Assembly (NCBI RefSeq): GCF_000964225.1
Contig: NZ_BAMZ01000004.1
Coordinates: 1 to 47,919 of the forward strand
DNA length: 47,919 nucleotides
Direction: 5' to 3'
Source: Acetobacter syzygii
GTDB lineage: Bacteria; Pseudomonadota; Alphaproteobacteria; Acetobacterales; Acetobacteraceae
The notes beneath the pieces were generated by a model. That model was not told where the DNA came from. It saw nothing but the letters and a program-made list of their open reading frames with translations, and ran no database searches. Position numbers and translations under genes: made by a program. Below, piece after piece: positions 37,003 to 45,605 of the stretch (its first letter is position 1; every line of letters begins with the position of its first letter).

Positions 37003-37568
37003 ATATCTTCTGAATATAAAAATGAGCCCTATCAAAGTCTTCCCATACATACAAAAAATAACATAGGATTTTTATTTTTTTGTATCCTTGCAATTATTAT
37101 CGTGCAAAACAAAAAAAACTCTGGATTATGAAAGTTTATACATTATAATATACATGAAACCTAGGAGAATTTTCTTCTTCATAAGTTGCCGAGTTTTAGT
37201 CATTACCCAACATCCCTTATTCCCAGTTGGCACTTGTATCGCATGATATTTGCAAGACCAATCTGACCATAGCCAACATATCACTCAGGTGCATGGCCTC
37301 TCACGAATCGGGCAACCCACATCGACATGATAATGTGTATGCTTGCGAGGATCACCTGAAAATGGGTCATCTGATGAGGCAGAACATGAACCAGAGCGAC
37401 TTTGGGCATATCTATTATGATCGTGTTGTACAACTATTCTGAATAGCGTCGAAGAAACGGATATGGACCAAATCCCCATGGCCGCGTAATTTGTGAAATC
37501 CGGTCCCGGCCAGTTGTGGGACTATTTACATCGCGTAATCCAGCATAAACTGTTCAGGGTTCAAGATA
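37003..37568. other. Gene-free AT-rich region before the macroglobulin gene
   Basis: About 565 bases. The first 200 are extremely AT-rich. The rest has short open frames that resemble no protein I know. Composition changes abruptly to GC-rich near 37580, suggesting a junction between DNA of different origin. An AGGG at 37556-37559 could serve the TTG start at 37569. Confidence 0.4.
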
Positions 37569-40500
37569 TTGTCTCTACGTCTTCTGCTTTCTTCCCTGAG
37601 CCTTGCGGCCCTTCCGGCTCTGTACCTCGCACCATGCAGTCGGGCGGCCTCTGCTGAGTCCTCGCCTTTCTCGTTCCAGCATACCTCTCTCGATGCAACA
37701 GGCGAACACCCAGAAATCTGCCTGCATTTCAATCAGAGCCTGAACGCACGAGACACATCAACACTGGCCCATTCGGTCCATCTCTCACCCAAAAACGCTT
37801 TTACACCGCGGGTTGAGAATGACACGTTCTGCCTTGGCAACCTCGCCTTCGGGCAGGGTTACACACTAAAGATCGACCCGAATTTTGCTTCAGCTGATGG
37901 CCAGAATCTTGCCTCCCCCCTCACACTCAGCGCCCGCTTTGGGCGCCGTGATGCGCACGTTGGGCTGACAGGAGACGGCTTTATCCTGCCCGGACGCACG
38001 ACCGGGCATACGCCCGCCCTCGCGATTGAAACTGTTAACGTTTCCACTGTTCGCCTCCACGTCTTTCGGGTCGCTGCCTATCAGCAATTTCCCGGCACAG
38101 ATCATATCGACAGCACGCTTCCTGATCTGAACCAGACCAGTTTTGACCCTTATACATTCCAGAACCTGCTGGACACGACCATGCGTGAAATCTGGCATGG
38201 CACCATGGCTATCGATCATGCGGCAGACCGATCTGTAACAACTGGCTTCCCGCTGGCAGAGATAATTGGCGCAGGACAGAGCGGACTTTATCTGGTGACG
38301 GTTGAAGACGCCGCAACGCCGCCCGAAAAAAGCTCCGTGGAAACCGCGCTTAAACGTGGGAGCACCAACACCGATCTCCTGCAAAGCAAGCCTATTTCTG
38401 CCCACTGGGTTAATCTGAGCGATCTTGGCCTGACCATGCTGCGGGGTGAAGATGGGCTGACAGTCAGTGCCCGCTCCCTGATGAGCGGGCAGCCCACTCC
38501 TGATGTGACGCTGACACTGCGCGCCCGTGATGGCGGCACTCTGGCAACAGTCACAACGGATGCGAGTGGCCTTGGGCATTTTGATGCCCCCCTGCTCCGT
38601 GGCACCATGGCAGACCGCTCTGCGGTCCTGCTTGCCAGCAAGGGAGAGGATTTCGGTTTTCTGCATCTTGACCGGCAATGGTTCGATTTTTCAGAACAGC
38701 ATCTTGCTGACGCAGTCAGCCCCTTTCAGGGGAGCAGTCGCGCGCTCGTGCAACCTGACCGCGGGATCTATCGCCCCGGTGAGAGCGTGCATCTCCTCAC
38801 TCTTCTGCGTGACCGGGCCGGACAGGCTATTCCAGAAGCACACCCGGTTCTTGTTCTACGCCGTCCGGATATGATGGAAGAACGGCGCATTCCGCTTACA
38901 GGTGCAGCAGAAGGTGGCTACGCGACCACTCTGCCTCTGAGCGCCAGCGCACCCACTGGCCTGTGGCAAGCTGATATTCTACTCGACCCATCCCTACCCG
39001 CTATCGGTTCGGCCCGTTTCAGCGTTCAGGATTTCGTGCCCCCCAGTATCGAAACCAGTTTCAGGCCTCCAGCTTCCGCAACCGCCGGACAGGCCGTTGT
39101 GATTGATGCCTCAGCACGCTTTCTCTACGGCGCGCCCGGTGCGAGCCTTAAAAGTGACAGTTCCTACAAACTTGTTGCCGCGACTGACCCGATTCCTAAC
39201 CACACAGGCTGGGCCTTTGGGTTTGAGAATGAAGAGATACCATCAACTAGTGACGACATCATCGCAGCTCCAACCGATCATGAAGGCCATACTCAACTGA
39301 CCTTCACGCCGGATATTCCTCAGGGCCTTACCCGACCGCTTGCTCTTGATATACGTGCCGGTTTTCTTGACCCCATGGGGCGGCGTGTGGGTGAGCACTT
39401 TACAATTCCCGTCCGGCGCACCACACCGCTGATCGGCCTCCGTGTTGCAACAGATCCCTCCTCCAGCATGGGCAGTGCTGTTATCCCCATTGACCTTGCA
39501 AGTTTCGCGCCTGACAACAGTCCGGTTGCCATCGGCAAAATTCACTGGACTTTGGCACGCGTCAACCGGATCTATAACTGGTCCCACACACCCGACAATG
39601 GCTGGACCTTCAGCAGTCACACCGTGGACGTGCCTATGCGCTCGGGCGATCTTGCAACAGATGCCAAAGGCACAGCGCGGATCACCCCCACGCTGGACTG
39701 GGGCGAATATCGCCTGAGTGCCATCCCGACCGAAAGTGGCGGGGTAACAGGCAGTTCACTCCGCTTTCAGATCGGCTGGGGTGGAAGCGGTGATGCCAAC
39801 ACACCGGACCATCTACCGCTCAGCGTACGCGATGCCCATATCGCGTCAGGCGGCAGTACGATCATCCACATTGGCGGTGGTTTTGCCGGACAAGCCCAGA
39901 TAACACTTGCAACAGACCGCGTGCTGAACACACGCTTCGTGGACGTTCCAAAAGAAGGGCTGGACGTGCCGGTAACCGCCACACCGGACTGGCATTCCGG
40001 CGCCTATGTACTGGTCACACTCTATCGCCCCCTCAACAGCCCCTCCGGCCTGCGCCCCCATGACCCTGTGCGAGCGGTTGGCGTCACATGGATTGGTGTC
40101 AATCAGGATACGCACCGGTTGAACGTAAGGCTTGAGGCGCCAGGCACTGTCACACCGCGCCACCGCATTACCATTCCCGTGACAGTTCAGGCCAGTCAGG
40201 GTCTCCCGGTAGGGCAGGTGCAGGTCGCGGTGTCCGCGGTCGATCAGGGTATTCTCAACCTCACGCATTTCACGCCGCTCAACCTGTTTGATGCCCTTTA
40301 CGGTCGCCCCCGTCTCGGGCTGGACATGTTGGACAACTACGGGTCTCTCCTGCTCAGTGATGCGAAAAATGGCCAAATTCGGTCTGGGGGAGATGCAACG
40401 TCAAATGACAGCAGTGCGGACGGCCCACCCGTACGGACAACGGAAAGCGTCGCGTTGTTCGAGGGACCAGTCGCGCTCGACAGCACCGGACACGGCACTC

Positions 40501-42629
40501 TCTCGTTCGACGTACCGGATTTTGACGGCCAGCTTCACCTGATGGCCTCAGCCTGGAACAAAGATGCCGTTGGCAACGCGCAGGCAGACATCACAGCACG
40601 GGACCCGGTTTTTCCCGACCTTGGATTGCCACGGTTCCTCGCCCCGGGAGATACGGCACAGGCACAGGTCTCCATCATCAATGTTGATGCGCCTTCAGCA
40701 TCTTACGAAGTCCAGATTACCACGGATGGGCCGCTCCGCGTTCTCGGCTCCGGCACACTTAGCGCCCCTGTCAAACCCGGTGGGCGCGCTGACCTGCGTG
40801 TTGCGCTGGCCGCCACCCCAACCTTGCCGGGCCGCACCGCCATTGCACATATCCATCTCACATTGCACCGGTCCGGCTCATCAAAAGCCCTGCTGACACG
40901 AAGCTGGCCCATCGGCATCAGGCTGGCGCATGTTCCGCTTACCGTCAGCCGGACTGTGCCGCTCCCACCCGGTAGCCATAAAACATGGGACCGTACGGAA
41001 CTTGCGGGATTCAACCCGGTAGACGCACGGATAACCCTCAACATCTCCGCATCGGACGGCCTTGATACCGTCGGGTTGCAAGAATCCCTGCAAACCAGCG
41101 TGTGGGGGGATTCTAATACACTCGCAGCTCAGGCCCGTGCGCTGCTACAACAAGGCAACCAGCCCCTCCCCCAAACTCGCGATCACAGAGATAGTCCGGG
41201 CAAATCCATCCAGTCAGTCATCAATACCCTTTTTGATCGCCAGAACCCGTCAGGTGAGATTGGCCAATGGGACCGCTCCGATGGCCTCAGTCTTCCCGAC
41301 GATCTGGACTATCTTGCCGATTTCCTGGTCCGGGCAAAAGCTGCTGGCTACCCCGTGCCGGAGGACCGGCTCGACCTGCTGCTCAACCATATTGAAAGCG
41401 AGCAGCTCCAGTCTCAAAGCGTCGACGATGACGAGCATGATAGTGAAAGGCTGGCAGAACAGCTGAATACACGTGCTTACGCGGCGTACGTGCTGGCCCG
41501 CGCGGGTCGCCTCCACCCTGATGCAATCCACACTCTCGCTGCCTCACTCGTCACGCAGCAGGATGGTAATCGTATCAGCTATGTCTGGGCTGGCACGGCA
41601 GGCTCCAATGCACAGGCCTTTCCTCTGGCTCTTGGGCATCTCGCTGTCGCCCTCGCAATGGACGATGCGCCGGTGGACAACAGCGCGACATCACCAGAAG
41701 CACTGCTGGACGCAGCCATCTCGGCACTCGGGCCACCCCGCACCGGAAAGCCGGATTTGTGGGATTACCGATACTGGACCTACGTGCGCGATCTGGCCGG
41801 GCTTGCTGCCTTAACAGCCGAAGCGCATGACGACCAGCGCACCCATCTGCTCATCGGGCGGTTTGGCAAGCTGGCTCTGTCGCCTGATATGCTGACAACC
41901 GCGACCAAAACGGCACTGCTCGAATCTGCCAGTGCTCTGAACAGGGATACTGACGGCCGGAGTGTGCGTGTGCAGGGGCGCTCCAACACCACGCCACTGC
42001 GCCTGCCACTTACCTATCCGTTTGATTCCACCGCACTCGAAAAAGGTCTTCAGGTTGAAAATACCGGCAGGAAGATGCTGTTCAGCACCCTGACCGTGCA
42101 AGGCGAACCAGCCGGGGATGTCAAACCTCTCACCAAGGGACTGACACTGACCATGCAGGGTTTTACCCTGACTGGCCAGCCATTTGACCTGACACATATG
42201 CAACAGAATGACCGGTTTATCGTCAGTCTCAAAGGCACGGCCCTCCACCCCGGTCAGTATCTGGTGGGCATTACCAGCCTGCTTCCTGCCGGATGGGAAA
42301 TTGAGAGCATTGTGTCTCCTGAGGATGTCGCATCTGATGACCATGACAGCGACGACCCTGAAAACGACCGCGCAAAGCTCCCCTACGCTTTTCTGGGCAC
42401 ACTCAGCAACGCCGAACATGCTGCAGCACTGGATGATCGTTTTAGTGCTGCGGTGCGCTTCACCACACAGTCTCCAGACCTTACGGCGCGGGGTTTCCAT
42501 GTCGCTTATATCGTCCGCGCCATTACGCCGGGCCGCTTCATTCTACCAGAAGCCATAGTCAGCGCACAGCGTCTGCCGAGCCTGATGGCGCGCACGGCAT
42601 CAGGGACTGTCGAGATCACCGCACATTGA
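37569..42629 (+). CDS. Bacterial alpha-2-macroglobulin-like protein lacking the thioester
   Basis: A 1686-residue secreted protein of the YfhM/MagD type. A signal peptide (LLLSSLSLAALPALYL) probably ends at AASA. MG domains include the PDRGIYRPGESVHLL bait-side motif near residue 395, VAVSAVDQGILNLTHF near 890, and the DFDGQLHLMASAWNKDAVG and LPRFLAPGD motifs of the A2M domain near 980-1030. These proteins trap proteases in the periplasm and are paired with PBP1C for cell-wall repair. The C-x-E-Q thioester is absent: the only three cysteines lie in the first 90 residues. No ATG is available and the frame begins with TTG after an AGGG. It overlaps pbpC. Confidence 0.88.
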   Translation: MSLRLLLSSLSLAALPALYLAPCSRAASAESSPFSFQHTSLDATGEHPEICLHFNQSLNARDTSTLAHSVHLSPKNAFTPRVENDTFCLGNLAFGQGYTLKIDPNFASADGQNLASPLTLSARFGRRDAHVGLTGDGFILPGRTTGHTPALAIETVNVSTVRLHVFRVAAYQQFPGTDHIDSTLPDLNQTSFDPYTFQNLLDTTMREIWHGTMAIDHAADRSVTTGFPLAEIIGAGQSGLYLVTVEDAATPPEKSSVETALKRGSTNTDLLQSKPISAHWVNLSDLGLTMLRGEDGLTVSARSLMSGQPTPDVTLTLRARDGGTLATVTTDASGLGHFDAPLLRGTMADRSAVLLASKGEDFGFLHLDRQWFDFSEQHLADAVSPFQGSSRALVQPDRGIYRPGESVHLLTLLRDRAGQAIPEAHPVLVLRRPDMMEERRIPLTGAAEGGYATTLPLSASAPTGLWQADILLDPSLPAIGSARFSVQDFVPPSIETSFRPPASATAGQAVVIDASARFLYGAPGASLKSDSSYKLVAATDPIPNHTGWAFGFENEEIPSTSDDIIAAPTDHEGHTQLTFTPDIPQGLTRPLALDIRAGFLDPMGRRVGEHFTIPVRRTTPLIGLRVATDPSSSMGSAVIPIDLASFAPDNSPVAIGKIHWTLARVNRIYNWSHTPDNGWTFSSHTVDVPMRSGDLATDAKGTARITPTLDWGEYRLSAIPTESGGVTGSSLRFQIGWGGSGDANTPDHLPLSVRDAHIASGGSTIIHIGGGFAGQAQITLATDRVLNTRFVDVPKEGLDVPVTATPDWHSGAYVLVTLYRPLNSPSGLRPHDPVRAVGVTWIGVNQDTHRLNVRLEAPGTVTPRHRITIPVTVQASQGLPVGQVQVAVSAVDQGILNLTHFTPLNLFDALYGRPRLGLDMLDNYGSLLLSDAKNGQIRSGGDATSNDSSADGPPVRTTESVALFEGPVALDSTGHGTLSFDVPDFDGQLHLMASAWNKDAVGNAQADITARDPVFPDLGLPRFLAPGDTAQAQVSIINVDAPSASYEVQITTDGPLRVLGSGTLSAPVKPGGRADLRVALAATPTLPGRTAIAHIHLTLHRSGSSKALLTRSWPIGIRLAHVPLTVSRTVPLPPGSHKTWDRTELAGFNPVDARITLNISASDGLDTVGLQESLQTSVWGDSNTLAAQARALLQQGNQPLPQTRDHRDSPGKSIQSVINTLFDRQNPSGEIGQWDRSDGLSLPDDLDYLADFLVRAKAAGYPVPEDRLDLLLNHIESEQLQSQSVDDDEHDSERLAEQLNTRAYAAYVLARAGRLHPDAIHTLAASLVTQQDGNRISYVWAGTAGSNAQAFPLALGHLAVALAMDDAPVDNSATSPEALLDAAISALGPPRTGKPDLWDYRYWTYVRDLAGLAALTAEAHDDQRTHLLIGRFGKLALSPDMLTTATKTALLESASALNRDTDGRSVRVQGRSNTTPLRLPLTYPFDSTALEKGLQVENTGRKMLFSTLTVQGEPAGDVKPLTKGLTLTMQGFTLTGQPFDLTHMQQNDRFIVSLKGTALHPGQYLVGITSLLPAGWEIESIVSPEDVASDDHDSDDPENDRAKLPYAFLGTLSNAEHAAALDDRFSAAVRFTTQSPDLTARGFHVAYIVRAITPGRFILPEAIVSAQRLPSLMARTASGTVEITAH

Positions 42630-44635
42630 GGGATTTTCGCCTCCTCGCCAGAAACTGTACACTAGGCCTGCTGCTCACCAGCCTCCTTCCGGCTGGTCTG
42701 CTGGTGGCCGACCGTTTTAACCCGCCAGACCTGTATCGGGCCGAGCAAGCCGCCCTTCTTGTTCAAGCCCGCGACCATACATTGCTTGACGGCCATACAA
42801 GCCGCGATGGCTTCTGGCGTCTGCCGGTTGAAAGCCAGAATGTTGATCCGACTTACATCACGCTCCTGCTGACGACGGAAGACCACCGCTTTGAAAGCCA
42901 TCCCGGGGTTGATCCGCAGGCCCTTGCACGCGCCATCTGGCAACTGGTCCAGCGTGGTCATATTGTCTCTGGCGGTTCAACTCTAGCCATGCAGACAAGC
43001 CGCCTCCTTACCCCGCACCGTCATACATGGGGTGGCAAGCTGCGGGATATCCTGCGTGCCCTCCAGCTTGAATGGCGCTTCGGCCGCCGGGGCGTGTTGA
43101 ACCTTTACCTTACACTGGCTCCTGAAGGTACGAATATCGAAGGCATCCGTGCGGCATCCCTGCTCTATTTCGGGCATGAACCCAGCCATCTGACATCCAC
43201 CGAGGCTGCGCTCCTTGTCACTTTACCCCGGCGGCCCGCCGCACTCCGCCCAGACCGCCATCCCAATACCTTGCTGAACGCAGCACAGCGCACACTGCAA
43301 CGCGCCACTTCATTAAGACCTGTTGCATGGCCAACACCAGACACACGCGGCGTGCCGCATGACGCCCCTGAACTCGCCGGTCATTTTATCAGCGCAGGAC
43401 GCAACGGCGTGGTGGTGACAACGCTTGATGCACGGCTCCAGCGCAATGCACGGCAAGTGCTTGCCAACCACCCTGCCCCGCTGCGTGGAACATTTGCCGC
43501 ACTGATTGTTGACCACGAGCGGCAGATCATTGCATGGGTCGGAGGGGCCGAGCATAAAGCTCCGGGCAATGCGATAGATGCTGTTTTGGCGCCCCGCTCT
43601 CCCGGTTCCACACTCAAACCATTTGTCTATGGGATGGCGTTTGAAAAAGGCTGGATGACACCCCACACACGTGTGCGCGATAGCCGACTGACCATTGGCG
43701 GCTATGCCCCCAGAGATTTTGACCATGCTTTCCGGGGGGAAACCACTGTGAGTGAAGCCCTTCAGCTTTCACTCAATGTGCCTGCCATTCAGGCGCTGGA
43801 ACGGGTTGGTCCCTCCCGGTTCATGGATCGCCTCTCCAGCTGCAGTGTACGATTGCGACTACCCAAAAACCCGGATGGCACACAAAGCGCACCGAGCCTT
43901 GCAATCGTTCTCGGGGGAGCAGGCATCTCACTCCATGACCTGACAATGCTGTACGCGGCACTCGATCATAATGGTTACGTCGCCCCCCTGCACCATGAAC
44001 CAACAGACCCGAAAGCGACAACGTCCGAGACGGTCCTGCTGTCCAGCAGAGCCAATGCCGATATTCGTACAATCCTGCGGGGTACCGCTCCACCGGCTGG
44101 CGTAGCATCATGGGAGGACGTTGCCTTCAAGACAGGCACATCCTATGGCAACCGTGATGGATGGGCAATGGCCTCTACTCCGCAGGCAACAGTCGGTGTA
44201 TGGGCCGGACGCCCGGACGGCACTGCCTCTCCGGGGCTGACAGGACGGGATACGGCGGGACCCGTGCTGGCAGATCTCCTCTCTCTGGTTTCACTCCCGC
44301 ATAAATCAGCCTCGACAGCCAGTGCTCAACCTCATCGTGCTGTTGCAGTCCTGTCACCTGCCCTGCGGGTCCTGCAACACGGACAGGCACCGCAGATCAT
44401 CTTCCCACGCAATCATGCCGAAATTGAAAGCCGCTCTTCCGATGGCACGATGGTTCCCATCGGGCTGGAAGGCTCAGGCGGCCATCCGCCTTATCATTGG
44501 TATATCAATGGCACTCCGCTAAATGTGCCGCCCGGTGCGCAACCATCCTGGACACCCGATGCACCCGGCTTTGCTCACGTCACTCTTACGGACGTGCAAA
44601 ATGCCCATGCGACCATTGATATTCGCATACGATAA
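42626..44635 (+). CDS. pbpC: Penicillin-binding protein 1C
   Basis: A 669-residue bifunctional peptidoglycan synthase-like protein. One N-terminal membrane segment is followed by a GT51 glycosyltransferase domain (TTEDHRFESHPGVD near residue 86, GGSTLAMQ near 117). The transpeptidase domain shows SPGSTLKPF (active Ser near 330), SLNVPAI and KTGTS (near 502). A C-terminal BiPBP_C domain lies at about 580-669. It starts at TTG in a TTGA overlap with the macroglobulin stop, so the two are translated as a unit, matching the conserved yfhM-pbpC pair. All catalytic motifs are present. Confidence 0.92.
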   Translation: MRDFRLLARNCTLGLLLTSLLPAGLLVADRFNPPDLYRAEQAALLVQARDHTLLDGHTSRDGFWRLPVESQNVDPTYITLLLTTEDHRFESHPGVDPQALARAIWQLVQRGHIVSGGSTLAMQTSRLLTPHRHTWGGKLRDILRALQLEWRFGRRGVLNLYLTLAPEGTNIEGIRAASLLYFGHEPSHLTSTEAALLVTLPRRPAALRPDRHPNTLLNAAQRTLQRATSLRPVAWPTPDTRGVPHDAPELAGHFISAGRNGVVVTTLDARLQRNARQVLANHPAPLRGTFAALIVDHERQIIAWVGGAEHKAPGNAIDAVLAPRSPGSTLKPFVYGMAFEKGWMTPHTRVRDSRLTIGGYAPRDFDHAFRGETTVSEALQLSLNVPAIQALERVGPSRFMDRLSSCSVRLRLPKNPDGTQSAPSLAIVLGGAGISLHDLTMLYAALDHNGYVAPLHHEPTDPKATTSETVLLSSRANADIRTILRGTAPPAGVASWEDVAFKTGTSYGNRDGWAMASTPQATVGVWAGRPDGTASPGLTGRDTAGPVLADLLSLVSLPHKSASTASAQPHRAVAVLSPALRVLQHGQAPQIIFPRNHAEIESRSSDGTMVPIGLEGSGGHPPYHWYINGTPLNVPPGAQPSWTPDAPGFAHVTLTDVQNAHATIDIRIR

Positions 44636-44798
44636 AATGGAACCTTCTTGCATTGTTAATTTATTTTATAACGTACTTTCTTTTTTAGCCAATTAAGGCC
44701 TGTTAAATTTTTAAATTCTTTGCAGTCAAACGTGGGATCGTCGCCCACCAGCGCGACCGCAGCCTGCGGCAGACCCCACGGGAATGATCATGCAGGGA

Positions 44799-45356
44799 CT
44801 ATGATTTACGTGTAAGAACGCTCGGTGGTAGCTTCGGGCGCATCATTACACGTCGATCCAGCACAGGCCCGTCTGTCACAAAGGTGCCATCGCCAATAGC
44901 GTGCAGGGGTGAGCGTTCCTTGCGATGCGGGTCGGCATGGACCGCAACCCCTTCAAGAATGACGATGCCATACGGCGCGATGATGTCGATGACGCGGCAT
45001 TCGATGTTCGCCAGACATTCAGTCAGAAGCGGTGCTTTCACCCTGTCCGCCTTACGGCGGGCAAGACCGAATTTTTCGAACTTGTCCGTATCCCTGCCAG
45101 AGCAGAGACCAATCCCCACGACTGTGTCGAGCATGTCTGCGGGCGGAATGGCGAGCACACATTCCCGCGTTTTCTCAATCGCTTCCCATGAGTAATTCCA
45201 GGGACCAGTGGTGATGGCGAAACGCGCGTCGAAATCCAGCACCATGGTCCAGGTAATCGTCATGACATTGTCGCGTCTGCCGTCATGCGTGGTCACAAGC
45301 GTTACCGGCCCGGATTCCAGAAACGTAAAAGCCTGATCAAGGGGAAACGGCTGCAT
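44799..45356 (-). CDS. Flavin reductase-like FMN-binding protein
   Basis: A 185-residue protein of the flavin reductase-like (split-barrel, FMN-binding) family, recognisable by GPVTLVTTHDGRRDNVMTITW near the N terminus and the LAIPPADMLDTVVGIG stretch. It probably binds FMN and either reduces free flavin for a monooxygenase or acts on its own substrate. GGAG lies 7 bases before the ATG, and a perfect TATAAT (minus strand, plus positions 45390-45395) lies about 35 bases upstream, so it is transcribed alone. It could supply reduced FMN to the luciferase-like enzyme at the other end of the window, but nothing links them directly. Confidence 0.82.
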   Translation of the reverse strand: MQPFPLDQAFTFLESGPVTLVTTHDGRRDNVMTITWTMVLDFDARFAITTGPWNYSWEAIEKTRECVLAIPPADMLDTVVGIGLCSGRDTDKFEKFGLARRKADRVKAPLLTECLANIECRVIDIIAPYGIVILEGVAVHADPHRKERSPLHAIGDGTFVTDGPVLDRRVMMRPKLPPSVLTRKS

Positions 45357-45572
45357 GGCAATCTCCGTCCGGTTGCCGTGGATACAGATATTATAGCACG
45401 GCTTCCATGCCTGATTATATTGAATACTTATGCCTTACGGCGTGACCTTGTGGAAATTGAAGGGGCAACCCACATTTTTTACAGCGAGGCTACCCCACGA
45501 TTTTGACATGGAGACGAGAATCAAACTGCTGAATTTAATGGGAAAAAATTCCGCAATTCGGGGTGAAGAAAT

Positions 45573-45605
45573 TTCACCAGTTATTCACCAGTTATTCACC
45601 AGTTA
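45573..45605. repeat. Triple 11-base tandem repeat at the TonB receptor stop
   Basis: Three perfect head-to-tail copies of TTCACCAGTTA lie at 45573-45583, 45584-45594 and 45595-45605. The last copy contains the stop codon and final codons of the minus-strand TonB receptor, so the other two are duplications in its 3' trailer. The unit is not a multiple of three. Confidence 0.9.

Noticed and set aside
37227..37442. Small plus-strand frame with many His and Met residues
   Set aside because: No recognisable domain or ribosome site, and composition fits random non-coding sequence.
37526..37732. Minus-strand frame ending in NILNPEQFMLDYAM as a transposase tail
   Set aside because: Most of it is antisense to the macroglobulin signal peptide region, and no DDE motifs or terminal repeats are visible.
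44799..45356. Flavin reductase as partner of the luciferase-like monooxygenase
   Set aside because: It is more than 40 kb away with its own promoter; there is no evidence of linkage beyond the possible cofactor.
45573..45605. Short direct repeats as a CRISPR array
   Set aside because: Units are 11 bases, directly adjacent with no spacers, and no cas gene is present.
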